From: Bosea vaviloviae
Lineage (GTDB): Bacteria; Pseudomonadota; Alphaproteobacteria; Rhizobiales; Beijerinckiaceae
DNA length: 64,000 nucleotides
Assembly (NCBI RefSeq): GCF_001741865.1
Contig: NZ_CP017147.1
Coordinates: forward strand, 4,827,001 to 4,891,000
Direction of reading: 5' to 3'
The notes below the pieces were generated by a model. The model was not told the origin of the DNA. It ran no database searches and saw only the letters and a list, made by a program, of their open reading frames with translations. How positions within the stretch are numbered: the first letter of the stretch is position 1; each line of letters begins with the position of its first letter. Both the position numbers and the translations under genes were made by a program. Of the stretch, positions 34,964 through 44,068 are shown piece after piece.

Positions 34964-35006
34964 ATCGGAGCGTTTTCGAGCGCGGCGGGAGCCGGAATTG
35001 CTCTAG

Positions 35007-35399
35007 CTACCTGAACAGGCCCGCATAGCGCTCGCGATAAGCCCAGACCAAGAGGCTCCCGAGCACCACCAGGATGATAGCGACTGGGATGCCCTGCGGG
35101 TTGATCACCAGATGGAACAGCACGATCACCGTCATCACCGGCGCGAGCAATGCGAGGCCGAAGGCCGGCACGATGTTCAAGAGCAGGCTGAGCGCGCCCG
35201 CCAGATTGACCGTCTTCAACAGCGGCCAGAAGAAGCCGGCATTCTGCAGCGCGGTCTCGAAGGCGACGCCGCGCTCGCTGGTCGGCGGGTGGATCAGATG
35301 CGCGCCAGTGGCAAGCCACCAGAAACCGTCGACCGCGCTGACGAGGAAAAGCAGCCCGAGCAGGACGCGCGGAACCGTAACCAGAAGAATCTGTCGCAT
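35007..35399 (-). CDS. DoxX-like small membrane protein
   Basis: A 130-residue protein with four expected membrane helices (PRVLLGLLFLVSAVDGFWWL, an amphipathic stretch, GALSLLLNIVPAFGLALLAP, VAIILVVLGSLLVWAYRERY). The pattern resembles the DoxX/DoxD family. Function unknown. It converges on the LprI-like gene. Confidence 0.7.
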   Translation of the reverse strand: MRQILLVTVPRVLLGLLFLVSAVDGFWWLATGAHLIHPPTSERGVAFETALQNAGFFWPLLKTVNLAGALSLLLNIVPAFGLALLAPVMTVIVLFHLVINPQGIPVAIILVVLGSLLVWAYRERYAGLFR

Positions 35400-35478
35400 G
35401 ACGTGCCCCCCGGCCGCGTTGAAGAAGTCCGGTCGCGGCTATCAGGCCAGGACGAGGCGCTGTCAATGCGCGCGTTTC

Positions 35479-35580
35479 CCTTCTCCCCTCGGGGGAGAAG
35501 GTGGCACGACGGAGCCGTGACGGATGAGGGAAGTCTTCTGGCTGCAAGAAAAAGGACCGCTGGCGCGACCCTTCCCTCAT
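35479..35580. repeat. Intergenic repeat with CTTCTCCCC/GGGGGAGAAGG hairpin and CCCTCATCCG words
   Basis: CCCTTCTCCCC-tc-GGGGGAGAAGG near 35479-35502 is followed by GACGGATGAGGGAAG and its inverted CTTCCCTCATCCGTC. It shares words with 7527-7592 and lies beside the double-hairpin repeat, the same association as at 7.4 kb. Confidence 0.75.
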
Positions 35581-35608
35581 CCGTCGCCTGCGGCGACACC
35601 TTCTCCCA

Positions 35609-35679
35609 CCCATCTCGGGCTTGCCCGAGATGGGCAACCTAAGTGTCAAAGTCGGCAACAGCCGACTTTGATGGGGGAG
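35609..35679. repeat. Double-hairpin intergenic repeat, copy 2 (inverted)
   Basis: Nearly identical to 7385-7457 in reverse orientation, with the two hairpins on CCCATCTCGGGC and AAAGTCGGC. The copies differ at only a couple of positions. It lies just beyond the stop of the UxaA-family gene. Confidence 0.88.
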
Positions 35680-35692
35680 AAGGATAAAGCGG

Positions 35693-37237
35693 CTACATCG
35701 TCGCCCCGATCTGCCAGGGCACGAATTCGGCGTCGCCATAGCCCATCTCTTCGGACTTCGAATGCTCGCCCGAAGCGATGCGCAGCAGGTAGTCGAAGAT
35801 CTCCTTGCCCTTCTCCTCCAGCGTCACGCCGTCGAGCACATCGCCACAATTGATGTCCATGTCGTCGGTCTGCTTCAGATACATCGGCGTGTTGGTGGCG
35901 AGCTTCACCGAGGGCGTCGGCTTGCAGCCATAGGCCGAGCCACGGCCCGTGGTGAAGGCGAGGATATTGGCCCCGCCGGCGACCTGCCCCGTGGCGGAGA
36001 CTGGATCGTAGCCGGGCGTGTCCATGTAGACGAAGCCCTTGGACTTCACCTGCTCGGCGTAGTGATAGACCGCGGCCAGCGTCTTGGTGCCGCCCTTGGC
36101 CGCCGCACCGAGCGACTTCTCCAGGATGGTGGTGAGCCCGCCGGCCTTGTTGCCGGGCGACGGGTTGTTGTTCATGTCCATCCGGGCGCGGGCCGTATAG
36201 TCCTCCCACCACTTGATGATGCCGACGAGCTTTTCTCCCACCTCGCGCGTCGCGGCACGGCGGGTCAGCAGATGCTCGGCGCCGTAGATCTCCGGCGTCT
36301 CCGAGAGGATCGCGGTGCCGCCATGCTCGACCAGGAGGTCGACGGCCTTGCCCAAGGCCGGGTTGGCGGTGATGCCGGAATAGCCGTCCGAGCCGCCGCA
36401 TTGCAGCGCCAGCATCAATTCCGAGGCTGGCACGGTCTCGCGCACGGCGCGGTTGGCGATCGGCAGCATCACCTTCAGCGCCTCGATGCCGGCGGCGACG
36501 GCCTTCTTCGTGCCTCCGGTTTCCTGGATCGTCAGCGTGCGGAAGACGTCGCTCTCCTCGACGCCATAGGCGTCCTTCATCCGCTTGATCTGGAAGCCTT
36601 CGCAGCCGAGGCCGACGACAAGGACGGCGGCCATGTTCGGGTTGCAGGCATAGCCCCAGGTCGTGCGCTTCAGCACCTCGAAGCTCTCGCCATTATAGTC
36701 GATGCCGCAGCCGGTGCCGTGGGTCAGCGCGATGACGCCGTCGACATTGGGATAATCGGCCAGCAGGCCCGAGCGCTTGACCTCCTCGGCCATGAAACGC
36801 GCCGCCGAGGCCGAGCAGTTCACCGAAGTCAGGATGCCGACATAGTTGCGCGTACCGGCCTTGCCCGGTCTTCCGCCAGAACCCTCGCGACGGAAGCCTT
36901 CGAAGGTCGCCTGTTGCTCGATGGGCAAGACGAATTCGGGCTTGGCCTCGGCGCAGAAAGCATAGTCGCGCTCGAAGGCGTGGAAGCCGGTATTGTGCTC
37001 ATGCACCCATTCGCCAGGCGGAATATCGACCGTGGCGAAACCGATGATCTGGCCGAATTTGCGGATCGGCTCGCCGGTCGCAATCTTGCTCAGCGCCAGC
37101 TTGTGCCCGCGCGGAATCCGCTTCAGCGCGGTGACGCCTGCTGCCGTCACGCCGGCATCGACCGGATCGACCGCGACCGCGACATTATCGGCGGCGTTGA
37201 GCGTGAGCGTGCGGGGCGGAATCGCTTTGTCGAGCAT
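35693..37237 (-). CDS. UxaA-family dehydratase (altronate/galactarate dehydratase-like)
   Basis: A 514-residue protein with an N-terminal SAF domain (about residues 10-90, NVAVAVDPVDAG and GHKLALSKI) and the C-terminal UxaA/GarD core (GYVRADGRxGTRN-like RPGKAGTRNYVGILTSVNCS, HGTGCGID, LQCGGSDGYSGITANPALG). Altronate dehydratase converts D-altronate to 2-keto-3-deoxygluconate; galactarate dehydratase is a close alternative. No other hexuronate genes are nearby, so the substrate cannot be assigned from context. Both halves are fused, the UxaA form rather than the split form. Confidence 0.87.
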   Translation of the reverse strand: MLDKAIPPRTLTLNAADNVAVAVDPVDAGVTAAGVTALKRIPRGHKLALSKIATGEPIRKFGQIIGFATVDIPPGEWVHEHNTGFHAFERDYAFCAEAKPEFVLPIEQQATFEGFRREGSGGRPGKAGTRNYVGILTSVNCSASAARFMAEEVKRSGLLADYPNVDGVIALTHGTGCGIDYNGESFEVLKRTTWGYACNPNMAAVLVVGLGCEGFQIKRMKDAYGVEESDVFRTLTIQETGGTKKAVAAGIEALKVMLPIANRAVRETVPASELMLALQCGGSDGYSGITANPALGKAVDLLVEHGGTAILSETPEIYGAEHLLTRRAATREVGEKLVGIIKWWEDYTARARMDMNNNPSPGNKAGGLTTILEKSLGAAAKGGTKTLAAVYHYAEQVKSKGFVYMDTPGYDPVSATGQVAGGANILAFTTGRGSAYGCKPTPSVKLATNTPMYLKQTDDMDINCGDVLDGVTLEEKGKEIFDYLLRIASGEHSKSEEMGYGDAEFVPWQIGATM

Positions 37238-37407
37238 CGGAGAAGGACCATTGGCTGCCTAGGCTGCGAAGATCGCAGCATTCGGGCAAAGCAATGCGCC
37301 TCTCCGCGTCAGTTTTCAATCGTTTGAAGCGGGCAGCGGCTTTGCGTCGCTCCGGGACAAAAAGCCCGGGCTCTCACCCATGAAAACGCGAGCGACCGCC
37401 GGCCTCG

Positions 37408-37659
37408 TCAGATCGAAGCGTCGGTCACACCCAACTTGTCGCGCATCTGCTGACGATTCATGCAGGACACGTCGTAAGTGACCTGCCGCCCCTTGAACTC
37501 GGCGCGCTGCGCGAATTCGCGTGTCATATCGCGTGTGACGTCGTCTACCCGGGCTTCACAGGCCTCGATCGTGGTGAACGCGCTCTCGTTGATCCTGGTC
37601 GTCGTACAATTCGCCTGGCCTGTGACACAGGCAAGAACCACCATCGTGAATGCGTCCAT
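37408..37659 (-). CDS. Small hypothetical protein with conserved-looking cysteines
   Basis: An 83-residue protein starting MDAFTMVVLACVTGQANCTT, with cysteines also in EACEARVDD and SCMNRQQMRD. The N-terminus is short and hydrophobic but does not make a clear signal peptide. I do not recognise a family, although similar small Cys-containing proteins are common in Hyphomicrobiales. Start choice is uncertain (13 further codons are open upstream). Confidence 0.5.
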   Translation of the reverse strand: MDAFTMVVLACVTGQANCTTTRINESAFTTIEACEARVDDVTRDMTREFAQRAEFKGRQVTYDVSCMNRQQMRDKLGVTDASI

Positions 37660-37813
37660 TCCCTCGACCCTTCCGTTGCTCGATGACCGGCTGGCCAACG
37701 CGGCCGCAAGGGTCAGAGCAATTCTCGGGCCATTCTCGTTAAAGGTTGCTTATGAACCGGAAGCCGGCTTCTCCCCGGCCCTATGGCCGGGGAGATCTGC
37801 CGGTCTGGGGCGA

Positions 37814-38134
37814 TCACTCGATGATGTGCACGACGCGCCGGTTCGAAGGCTCGACCAGGACGACGTGATTATTGGTGTAGACATAGCGATACTTGCTGAC
37901 CGAAGGGCCCCAGTCCGACGGCACCGGCGCCAGTTCGACGTCGGCCGGGAGCGTCGCGCCGACCGTGACCTTCTCCTTGATCATGGTGGGCTTGACCTTC
38001 TCCTTGACCACGTACTCCTTGATACGGGTCTGCTCGGGCTGCCCGATCGTGATATTGGCGCTCACTTGGGCGAAGGCTGTCGAGCCAGCGACGAGCGCAG
38101 CGGCCATCACGGAACCGAGAATGACCTTTTTCAT
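37814..38134 (-). CDS. DUF1236-family periplasmic protein
   Basis: A 106-residue protein with a clear signal peptide (MKKVILGSVMAAALVAGSTA then FAQ) and a DUF1236 domain (IKEYVVKEKVKPTMIKEKV, VGATLPADVELAPVPSDWGP, YRYVYTNNHVVLVEPSNRRV). AAAGGAGAA lies at ideal spacing before the ATG. The family is common and mostly uncharacterised in Hyphomicrobiales. Confidence 0.88.
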   Translation of the reverse strand: MKKVILGSVMAAALVAGSTAFAQVSANITIGQPEQTRIKEYVVKEKVKPTMIKEKVTVGATLPADVELAPVPSDWGPSVSKYRYVYTNNHVVLVEPSNRRVVHIIE

Positions 38135-38318
38135 GGTGTTCTCCTTTGTCCCCTGCCCATGATTGGGCTCGGTCCGCTTGGAACGTGGCCAGATTAGGTT
38201 GGTTCCAAAGTTCGTTCCCAATGCTGAACCGCGACCCTTTGTCGTGCGCCAAAAAGCTGAGCCATAGAAGCTAGCCGGCTTGGGTTGAAAGCGAGGCGGG
38301 GCGGAGCGATACACGGCC

Positions 38319-39227
38319 TCATGCGCGATGGCCGGCTTTGATAAAATCGAGGAAGGCCCGCAGCGGCGCGGGAACCAGGCGCCTGCCGGGATAATATAGG
38401 AACGGTCCCGGAAAGCTCTGCCACCAGGTTTCGAGGACCGGCTCGAGCGCGCCGCTGTCGAGATGCGGACGCAGCCAACCCTCGAAGAGGGAGATGATCC
38501 CGCTGCCGGCGATCGCGGCCTCGACGGCGAGATCGATCGCGCCTCCCACGCTGACGATGAGCGGGCCCGCGGGGTCGACCCGCACGACCTCGCCATCCCG
38601 CTCGAACTCCCATGGCGTCGTCAAGGCTCCGCTGGCAAAACGGCCGAGCAGGCAGGCATGGCCGAGCAGATCGCGGGGATGCGCCGGACGGCCGGCGCGA
38701 TCGAGATAGGCCGTAGCCGCCGCAGCCGCGAAACGCTGGACGCGGGGGCCGATCGGCACCGCGATCATGTCCTGCTCCAGACGCTCGTCATAGCGGATGC
38801 CGGCGTCGCAGCCGGCCGCCAGGACATCGACGAAGCTTTCCTCGGCGACCACCTCCAGCCGAATCTCCGGATAGGCGGCCAGGAACGGCGGCACGATGGT
38901 GGGCAGGATGAGCCGCGACGCGCTGACCGGCACATTGAGGCGGAGCGTTCCCGCGGGCCTGTCGCGAAAGCTGTTCACGACGTCGAGCGCCGTTTCCACC
39001 TCCAGGAGGGCCGGCCCGAGACGATCGAGCAGGCGTTGGCCAGCCTCGGTCACTGCCACGCTGCGTGTGGTGCGGTTGAGCAGCCTGACTCCGAGCTGCG
39101 CCTCGAGCCGACGCACTGCTTCGCTCAATCCCGACGCGCTACCGCCGCCGGCCCGTGCGCCATCGCGAAAGCCCTTGGCGCGCGCGACCGCCACAAAGGC
39201 GTTGAGGTCGCTCAGATCGGCTTTCAT
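38319..39227 (-). CDS. LysR-family transcriptional regulator
   Basis: A 302-residue regulator with the N-terminal winged HTH (LNAFVAVARAKGFRDGARAG, SGLSEAVRRLEAQLGVRLLN, RTTRSVAVTEAGQ) and a periplasmic-binding-protein-like effector domain. It is divergent from an aldo/keto reductase gene across 94 nt that contain an inverted repeat, the classic LysR layout, so the reductase is the probable target. The effector is unknown. Confidence 0.92.
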   Translation of the reverse strand: MKADLSDLNAFVAVARAKGFRDGARAGGGSASGLSEAVRRLEAQLGVRLLNRTTRSVAVTEAGQRLLDRLGPALLEVETALDVVNSFRDRPAGTLRLNVPVSASRLILPTIVPPFLAAYPEIRLEVVAEESFVDVLAAGCDAGIRYDERLEQDMIAVPIGPRVQRFAAAAATAYLDRAGRPAHPRDLLGHACLLGRFASGALTTPWEFERDGEVVRVDPAGPLIVSVGGAIDLAVEAAIAGSGIISLFEGWLRPHLDSGALEPVLETWWQSFPGPFLYYPGRRLVPAPLRAFLDFIKAGHRA

Positions 39228-39246
39228 TGTTTTGAATCCCGCACAG

Positions 39247-39278
39247 CCTGTACGGATTATGACCGGTTATCGTGCAGG
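39247..39278. promoter_or_regulatory. Dyad in the LysR/aldo-keto reductase intergenic region
   Basis: CCTGTACG (39247-39254) and CGTGCAGG (39271-39278) form an 8-bp inverted repeat with one mismatch, between the divergent start codons. A LysR-type binding site is plausible; the spacing is larger than the classic T-N11-A motif, so this is tentative. Confidence 0.45.
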
Positions 39279-39321
39279 CCGGCAATGACTAGCTCGGGGT
39301 CGTTCCCAGCGGAGATCATCC

Positions 39322-40203
39322 ATGTCCACCATCGAGCCATCCGGCACATTCGTCCTCGGCGACCGCCCCGTGAAGCGCCTCGGCTACGGCGCCATGCAAC
39401 TCGCAGGGCCCGGCGTCTTCGGCCCACCCAAGGATCGCAACGCCGCGCTCGCCGTGCTGCGCGAGGCGGTAGCGGCGGGCACGAACCACATCGACACCTC
39501 GGATTTCTATGGGCCCCACGTCACCAACCGAATCATCCGCGAGGCGCTGCATCCCTATCCCGACGACCTCGTCATCGTCACGAAGGTCGGTGCCCGGCGC
39601 GGCGAGGACGCATCCTGGATTCCAGCCTTCTCGGCCGACGCCCTGACGCAGGCGGTTCACGACAATCTCGGCAATCTCGGCCTCGACGTATTGGACGTCG
39701 TCAACCTCCGCGCCATGTTCGACGTCCACGGCCCGGCGGAAGGGTCGCTGGAGGCGCCGCTCGCCACGCTGGCCGAACTTCAGCGCAAGGGCCTCATCCG
39801 TCATATCGGGCTGAGCAATGTCACGCCGACGCAGATCGCGGATGCGCGCAAGATGGTCGAGGTCGTCTGCGTCCAGAACCAGTACAATCTGGCGCACAGG
39901 GCAGATGATGCCCTGATCGACGATCTCGCCCGCGACGGCCTCGCTTATGTGCCGTTCTTCCCGCTCGGCGGTTTCAGCCCGCTGCAATCCTCGATCCTGT
40001 CGGATGTCGCCGCGCAGCTCGGCGCTACGCCGATGCAGGTCGCGCTTGCCTGGTTGTTTCACCGGGCGCCCAACATTCTCCTGATCCCTGGAACCTCGTC
40101 CATCGCGCATCTGCACGACAATCTGGCTGCGGCGGACATCGCATTGCCGGACGAGGCGCTCGTTGCACTGGACCGGATCTCCGCTTCGCTGCGTCCGGAA
40201 TGA
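39322..40203 (+). CDS. Aldo/keto reductase
   Basis: A 293-residue TIM-barrel oxidoreductase, NADPH-dependent by family. The catalytic tetrad is visible: Asp and Tyr in HIDTSDFYGPH, Lys in VIVTKVGARR, and the position of the usual His occupied by VVNLRAMFD. FYGP and PGTSSIAHLHDNL follow the family cofactor loop. It matches the AKR group that includes YajO/PdxI-like reductases. Divergent LysR regulator upstream. Confidence 0.92.
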   Translation: MSTIEPSGTFVLGDRPVKRLGYGAMQLAGPGVFGPPKDRNAALAVLREAVAAGTNHIDTSDFYGPHVTNRIIREALHPYPDDLVIVTKVGARRGEDASWIPAFSADALTQAVHDNLGNLGLDVLDVVNLRAMFDVHGPAEGSLEAPLATLAELQRKGLIRHIGLSNVTPTQIADARKMVEVVCVQNQYNLAHRADDALIDDLARDGLAYVPFFPLGGFSPLQSSILSDVAAQLGATPMQVALAWLFHRAPNILLIPGTSSIAHLHDNLAAADIALPDEALVALDRISASLRPE

Positions 40204-40350
40204 CGGCGGCTAGGTGGTCAAGGCAGAGCTATCGACATCTTTGGGTGCATTTCAGACTAGGCTCTCTGGATGAGTGCTCAACGCTCAAACGGCTGCCGAC
40301 GTTCTCGCCGATGACGAAACCCGCCGGCGAAGCGGCCTTGACAGCGATAA

Positions 40351-40761
40351 CTAGCGTCGGATGGAAACCATCTCCAGCTCCGGGAAAGGCGCCGTTGCGG
40401 TGCAGTAGCCTGGCCGCACTCGTGCCGTCGCGACCGAGCTGCTACGATTGACCGTCACGAAGGCGCTTTTACGCTGCGGAATACCGGCCACGATCATCGT
40501 CGCCGAAACGCAGTATTCCTCGCTTGTGCTGCCGAAAAGCATTGACCCGACGCTACGCCCGGGCGCGAGCCCGGCTTGAGCGAATTGGGGTTTGCCGATG
40601 ATGCTCCAGCCACCGAAATGCGGGGCGCTGGCGATGGTGGATGCGATCATCCAACGGGTCTCGGCCTCGCCGGCAGAAGCCCTGACGACACGGCCTGAAC
40701 TGCCTGATGCAACGCAGCCGCCAAGCAGCAATGCCAACGCCGGAGCGAACATGATCTTCAT
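40351..40761 (-). CDS. Hypothetical lipoprotein
   Basis: A 136-residue exported protein with a short leader and lipobox (MFAPALALLLGGCVASGSSG, Cys at residue 16). The mature part has two more cysteines and no family I recognise. A start 26 codons upstream is open, but 40761 gives a proper lipoprotein leader. It lies in its own gap between an aldo/keto reductase and the phasin terminator. Confidence 0.65.
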   Translation of the reverse strand: MKIMFAPALALLLGGCVASGSSGRVVRASAGEAETRWMIASTIASAPHFGGWSIIGKPQFAQAGLAPGRSVGSMLFGSTSEEYCVSATMIVAGIPQRKSAFVTVNRSSSVATARVRPGYCTATAPFPELEMVSIRR

Positions 40762-40840
40762 TGGTAGACACTCCAGCACGCAATCGAGCGAATATTTAAG
40801 AGCAGCTGTAGTCGCGCGCGCTGAAGGAAGACCTACCAAG

Positions 40841-40870
40841 AGAAAACCCCGATCAAGAATGACCGGGGTT
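40841..40870 (-). terminator. Rho-independent terminator of the phasin gene
   Basis: Stem AACCCCG (40845-40851) with CGGGGTT (40864-40870), extended by ATC/GAC pairing, followed on the minus strand by TTTTCT. It lies about 50 nt beyond the phasin stop. Confidence 0.8.
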
Positions 40871-40921
40871 CAATAAGCTATAGTTAGCGATGGTTTGAGG
40901 TGCGGCCCGAGGGCCGGCGCC

Positions 40922-41263
40922 TCACTTGGCGGCCGGAACGGCCTTGGCGACGATGCCTTCGAACGGCTTGTAGGCGTCCTTGGCGAGGGCGGTGTAGAGC
41001 TCGCCCATCTTGGTCAGCTGGGCGACGGCGCCCTCGAAAGCGGTCTTGACGTAGTCGGTCTGGATCTCGATCGCCTTGTCGAGGGTCTTCACGGCGGCGA
41101 GCTTCTCGATCGTCGCGGTGCCGGCCTCGAAGGACTTCTTGGCGTAGTCGGAAGCCTCGACGGCGATGGTCTGCACGCCCTTGGAGGTGGCGCCGAAAGC
41201 CTTCAGGGCCGCATCGACGTTCTCTTTCGAAGCCTTCTGGATCGTCTCGAACTGCTGGATCAT
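40922..41263 (-). CDS. Phasin family protein
   Basis: A 113-residue, mostly helical protein with the phasin pattern (MIQQFETIQKASKENVDAAL, TKGVQTIAVE-like SKGVQTIAVEASDYAKKSFE and IEIQTDYVKTAFE). Phasins coat polyhydroxyalkanoate granules. No PHA synthesis genes are in view. The start at 41263 is chosen over one six codons upstream because GAAGGG-like purines precede it. Confidence 0.9.
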   Translation of the reverse strand: MIQQFETIQKASKENVDAALKAFGATSKGVQTIAVEASDYAKKSFEAGTATIEKLAAVKTLDKAIEIQTDYVKTAFEGAVAQLTKMGELYTALAKDAYKPFEGIVAKAVPAAK

Positions 41264-41563
41264 GTTTCTTCCCTCCGGCACCGGAGTGCCGCCTCTGCTG
41301 ACGAGCCCTTGCGGACCCAGGTTTTGCGCCCCAAGGCCAGATGAAAAGGTTCACCACCGGGGACAGTCCTCATATTGTGCAGTGCAACATGAATGTCAAG
41401 GACGCACCGCATTGCACCAGACGCAGACCGCGCCGAAACAGATGCGTCGCTTTTTAACGGCTCCGTAACCGCATCCGCCTAACCTCTCCCACTGTGTCCT
41501 TATCGCCACGTTTGTTGACGTGGTGCGGGTTCGGGACGTGAGTTCTGAGTTGAGGCGGGTTGC
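41264..41563. other. Divergent promoter region, no gene seen
   Basis: Exactly 300 nt between the phasin gene and the divergent D,D-carboxypeptidase gene. It is richer in A and T than the genes around it, especially near 41360-41400 and 41440-41470, as expected for promoters of both genes. I see no ORF with family features and no RNA gene. Confidence 0.5.
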
Positions 41564-43285
41564 ATGGTTTTTTGTTGCGTTGGTACCCGACGCGCGCGTC
41601 TTCGCGCGGTCGTCGGACTGATCGGTGTCGTCACGATTGCGGTCAGCATGGCCGCGTCTCCGGCCGAAGCCCGCAAGCGTCGCCACCATGGCGCCGGCGG
41701 CGGCTATACGCCGCCTTACGCGGCCATGGTCGTGGACGTGAAGAGCGGGCGCACCTTGCACGCCGTCAATGAGGATGCGCCGCGCATCCCCGCCTCCCTG
41801 ACCAAGGTCATGACGCTCTATATGCTGTTCGAGCAGATGGAGCGCGGCCGCTTCAGCATGGATTCCGAGCTCAAGGTCTCGGCTTATGCCGCGGCCCAGC
41901 CGCCGACCAAGCTCGGCCTGCGCCCGGGCTCCACCATCGCGGTCGAGGACGCCATCAAGGGCATGATCACGCTCTCGGCCAACGACGCCTCGGTCGTGGT
42001 CGCCGAGGGCATCGCCGGCTCGGAGGACGCCTTCGCCGAGATGATGACACGCAAGGCGCGCTCGCTCGGCATGAGCTCCACGCGCTTCCACAACCCGCAT
42101 GGCTTGCCGCATTCCCCGCCGAACCTGACCACGGCGCGCGACCTCACCATCCTGGCCCGTGCGATCCAGGAGCGGTTCCCGCGTTATTTCCCGCTCTTCC
42201 AAACGCGCTCCTTCCAATATGGCGAGCGCACGATCCGTGGTCATAACCGCCTGCTCGGCCGCATCGAGGGCGTCGACGGCATCAAGACCGGCTACACCCG
42301 CGCCTCGGGCTTCAACCTGATGACCTCGGCCAAATCGGAAGGCCGCCAGATCGTCTCGATCGTGCTCGGCGGCCGCTCCGGCGCCTCCCGCGACAAGATC
42401 ATGGCCGATCTCGTGGTCGCCAACCTGCCTCGCGCCGCCACCAGCGGCCGCGCCTCGACCATGGTCGCCGAAGCGCCCGAGCCGGAGGAGGCGCCGCGCC
42501 GCGCCGCCCCGGTCGCCGCCGCGCCGCCGCAGCCCGTCGCTGTCGCAGCCGTCGAGCCCGCGCCCATGCCGGTGCCGCGTCCGCGCATCCAGCAGGAAGC
42601 GCCGCTTCCCGCCGCCGCCCGCGCCTACACCGCCACCACCACAACGCCGATCGCGCCGCCGCGTCCGCTCAATGTCGGGGCCCAGCCGCTGCAGCTTTCA
42701 GGCATGCGCACCGTGACCGCGACGACGACGCCCTCGGCGATGCGCTGGTCGATCGGCGCCCAGCCGGCCGATGCCAAGGTTCTGCGCCCGCCGGCGAATG
42801 TCGACGTCACCTCCTCGATCGCCAAGGTCGCCGAGCCCGACGAGGAGGCCCTCGCCAAGCTCGCCCAGGCCACGCCGCAAGAGGTGAAACAGCTGGAGCG
42901 CAAGATCGAACTGCGCCAGCCCATCGCCGTGGCCGCCGCCGCTGCTGACAAGAAGCCCGAGCCCGCCACCATCGTCCTCGCCAAGGCCGCGGCCGACACC
43001 AAGGCGAACGATGCCCGCCCGGCTGCGGCAGTCGCCAGCGGCAAATGGATCATCCAGCTCGGCGCCACCGATGACGAGGCCAAGGCCAAGGACATCCTCG
43101 CTCGCGCCCGCTCCAAGGCGGCAGGCCCGCTGGCCGATGCCTCCGGCTTCACCGAGAAGGTCGAGAAGGGCGGCGCTACCTTGTTCCGCGCCCGCTTCGT
43201 CGGCTTCGAGGACCCCAAGGACGCCCAGAACGCCTGCACGAAGCTCAAGCGCGACGGTTTCGCCTGCTTCGCGACCCGCGGCTGA
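41564..43285 (+). CDS. D-alanyl-D-alanine carboxypeptidase (S11) with C-terminal SPOR domain
   Basis: A 573-residue exported penicillin-binding protein. A signal peptide (AVVGLIGVVTIAVSMAASPA) is followed by an S11 domain with all three active-site motifs: SLTK (near residue 78), SAN (near 138) and KTG (near 240). A long Ala/Pro-rich linker leads to a SPOR domain (GKWIIQLGATDDEAKAKDIL to the end). It trims the terminal D-Ala of peptidoglycan side chains, and the SPOR tail should direct it to the division septum. It is a DacA/DacC-type enzyme, larger than E. coli PBP5 and without an obvious amphipathic membrane anchor. Confidence 0.93.
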   Translation: MVFCCVGTRRARLRAVVGLIGVVTIAVSMAASPAEARKRRHHGAGGGYTPPYAAMVVDVKSGRTLHAVNEDAPRIPASLTKVMTLYMLFEQMERGRFSMDSELKVSAYAAAQPPTKLGLRPGSTIAVEDAIKGMITLSANDASVVVAEGIAGSEDAFAEMMTRKARSLGMSSTRFHNPHGLPHSPPNLTTARDLTILARAIQERFPRYFPLFQTRSFQYGERTIRGHNRLLGRIEGVDGIKTGYTRASGFNLMTSAKSEGRQIVSIVLGGRSGASRDKIMADLVVANLPRAATSGRASTMVAEAPEPEEAPRRAAPVAAAPPQPVAVAAVEPAPMPVPRPRIQQEAPLPAAARAYTATTTTPIAPPRPLNVGAQPLQLSGMRTVTATTTPSAMRWSIGAQPADAKVLRPPANVDVTSSIAKVAEPDEEALAKLAQATPQEVKQLERKIELRQPIAVAAAAADKKPEPATIVLAKAAADTKANDARPAAAVASGKWIIQLGATDDEAKAKDILARARSKAAGPLADASGFTEKVEKGGATLFRARFVGFEDPKDAQNACTKLKRDGFACFATRG

Positions 43286-43348
43286 TGGACAGACAGGAAG
43301 GATCTGAGACCGATGTCGTTCCAGCCCCACACCCTGCCGCCGTTCGGC

Positions 43349-44068
43349 TCACTTCAGAAGGACGTCCTTGGCCTGGTTGACGCGAGCGGCAAGGCCGCTG
43401 CTGCCGCCGGCATCCGGATGAATCCGCTTCATCAGGCTCCGATGGGCCTCGCGGATCGCCTGCTCGCCCGCCCCCGGCTGAAGCCCCAGGATCTCGTAGG
43501 CCTCCTGCTGCGACATCGCGCCCGGGCCCGCCGCGCCACCCTGCCCCGTGTCGCGGTGACGATCAGCGTCTTCACGCCAGCCGGGCGTCCGGCGGTCGAG
43601 ATATGCCTCTAGCAGGCGGGCGCCGTCCGGATCGCCCGCGAGGCATTCGCGCATCAAGGCGCTGATCTCCGGCAGGCTCAAGCCATCGAGATCGCGCCCC
43701 GCGAAGGCTCCGGCGCGGACCTTGCCGGTCATGCCGCCGCTGTCATGGTCGAGTTCCATCTGCAGCAGCCTGGATTCGACCTTGGAGTGCGCGCCCGGCG
43801 TCGTGCTCGTCCCAGCCCCTCCACCCCAGGGAAAGCGCATTCCGCCCGGCCCATAGGCGCTCCAGCCGAGCAGCCAGGCACCGAGCCCGCCGACGAAGAT
43901 CGCCATGTCGAGCCGCCCGCGCAGCATCAGCAGGGCCGCGACGCCGAGCGAAAGCACGCCGCCCCCGGTCTTGGCAAGCTTGGCCAGTTTCGCCGGATTG
44001 GCTCCGACGAAGAACTTCGACAGCCACCAGAGCAGGATCAGGACGGCGATGCCGTAGAGCAAACTCAC
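43349..44068 (-). CDS. Membrane-anchored J-domain protein
   Basis: A 239-residue protein with two N-terminal membrane helices (LLYGIAVLILLWWLSKFFV; LDMAIFVGGLGAWLLGWSAY), a central soluble region, and a C-terminal J-domain (YEILGLQPGAGEQAIREAHR) with the HPD motif in KRIHPDAGGSSGLA. The layout is that of the alphaproteobacterial relatives of mitochondrial Tim14/Pam18. It should recruit and stimulate an Hsp70 at the membrane. Its start overlaps the stop of the VWA-like gene (ATGA, 44065-44068), indicating coupled translation. Confidence 0.88.
   Translation of the reverse strand: MSLLYGIAVLILLWWLSKFFVGANPAKLAKLAKTGGGVLSLGVAALLMLRGRLDMAIFVGGLGAWLLGWSAYGPGGMRFPWGGGAGTSTTPGAHSKVESRLLQMELDHDSGGMTGKVRAGAFAGRDLDGLSLPEISALMRECLAGDPDGARLLEAYLDRRTPGWREDADRHRDTGQGGAAGPGAMSQQEAYEILGLQPGAGEQAIREAHRSLMKRIHPDAGGSSGLAARVNQAKDVLLK

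Noticed and set aside
35762..37327. Open frame of 521 codons on the plus strand opposite the UxaA-family gene
   Set aside because: It is antisense to a clear family member, rich in Arg/Asp/Ala/His, has no family features, and arises from third-position GC bias.
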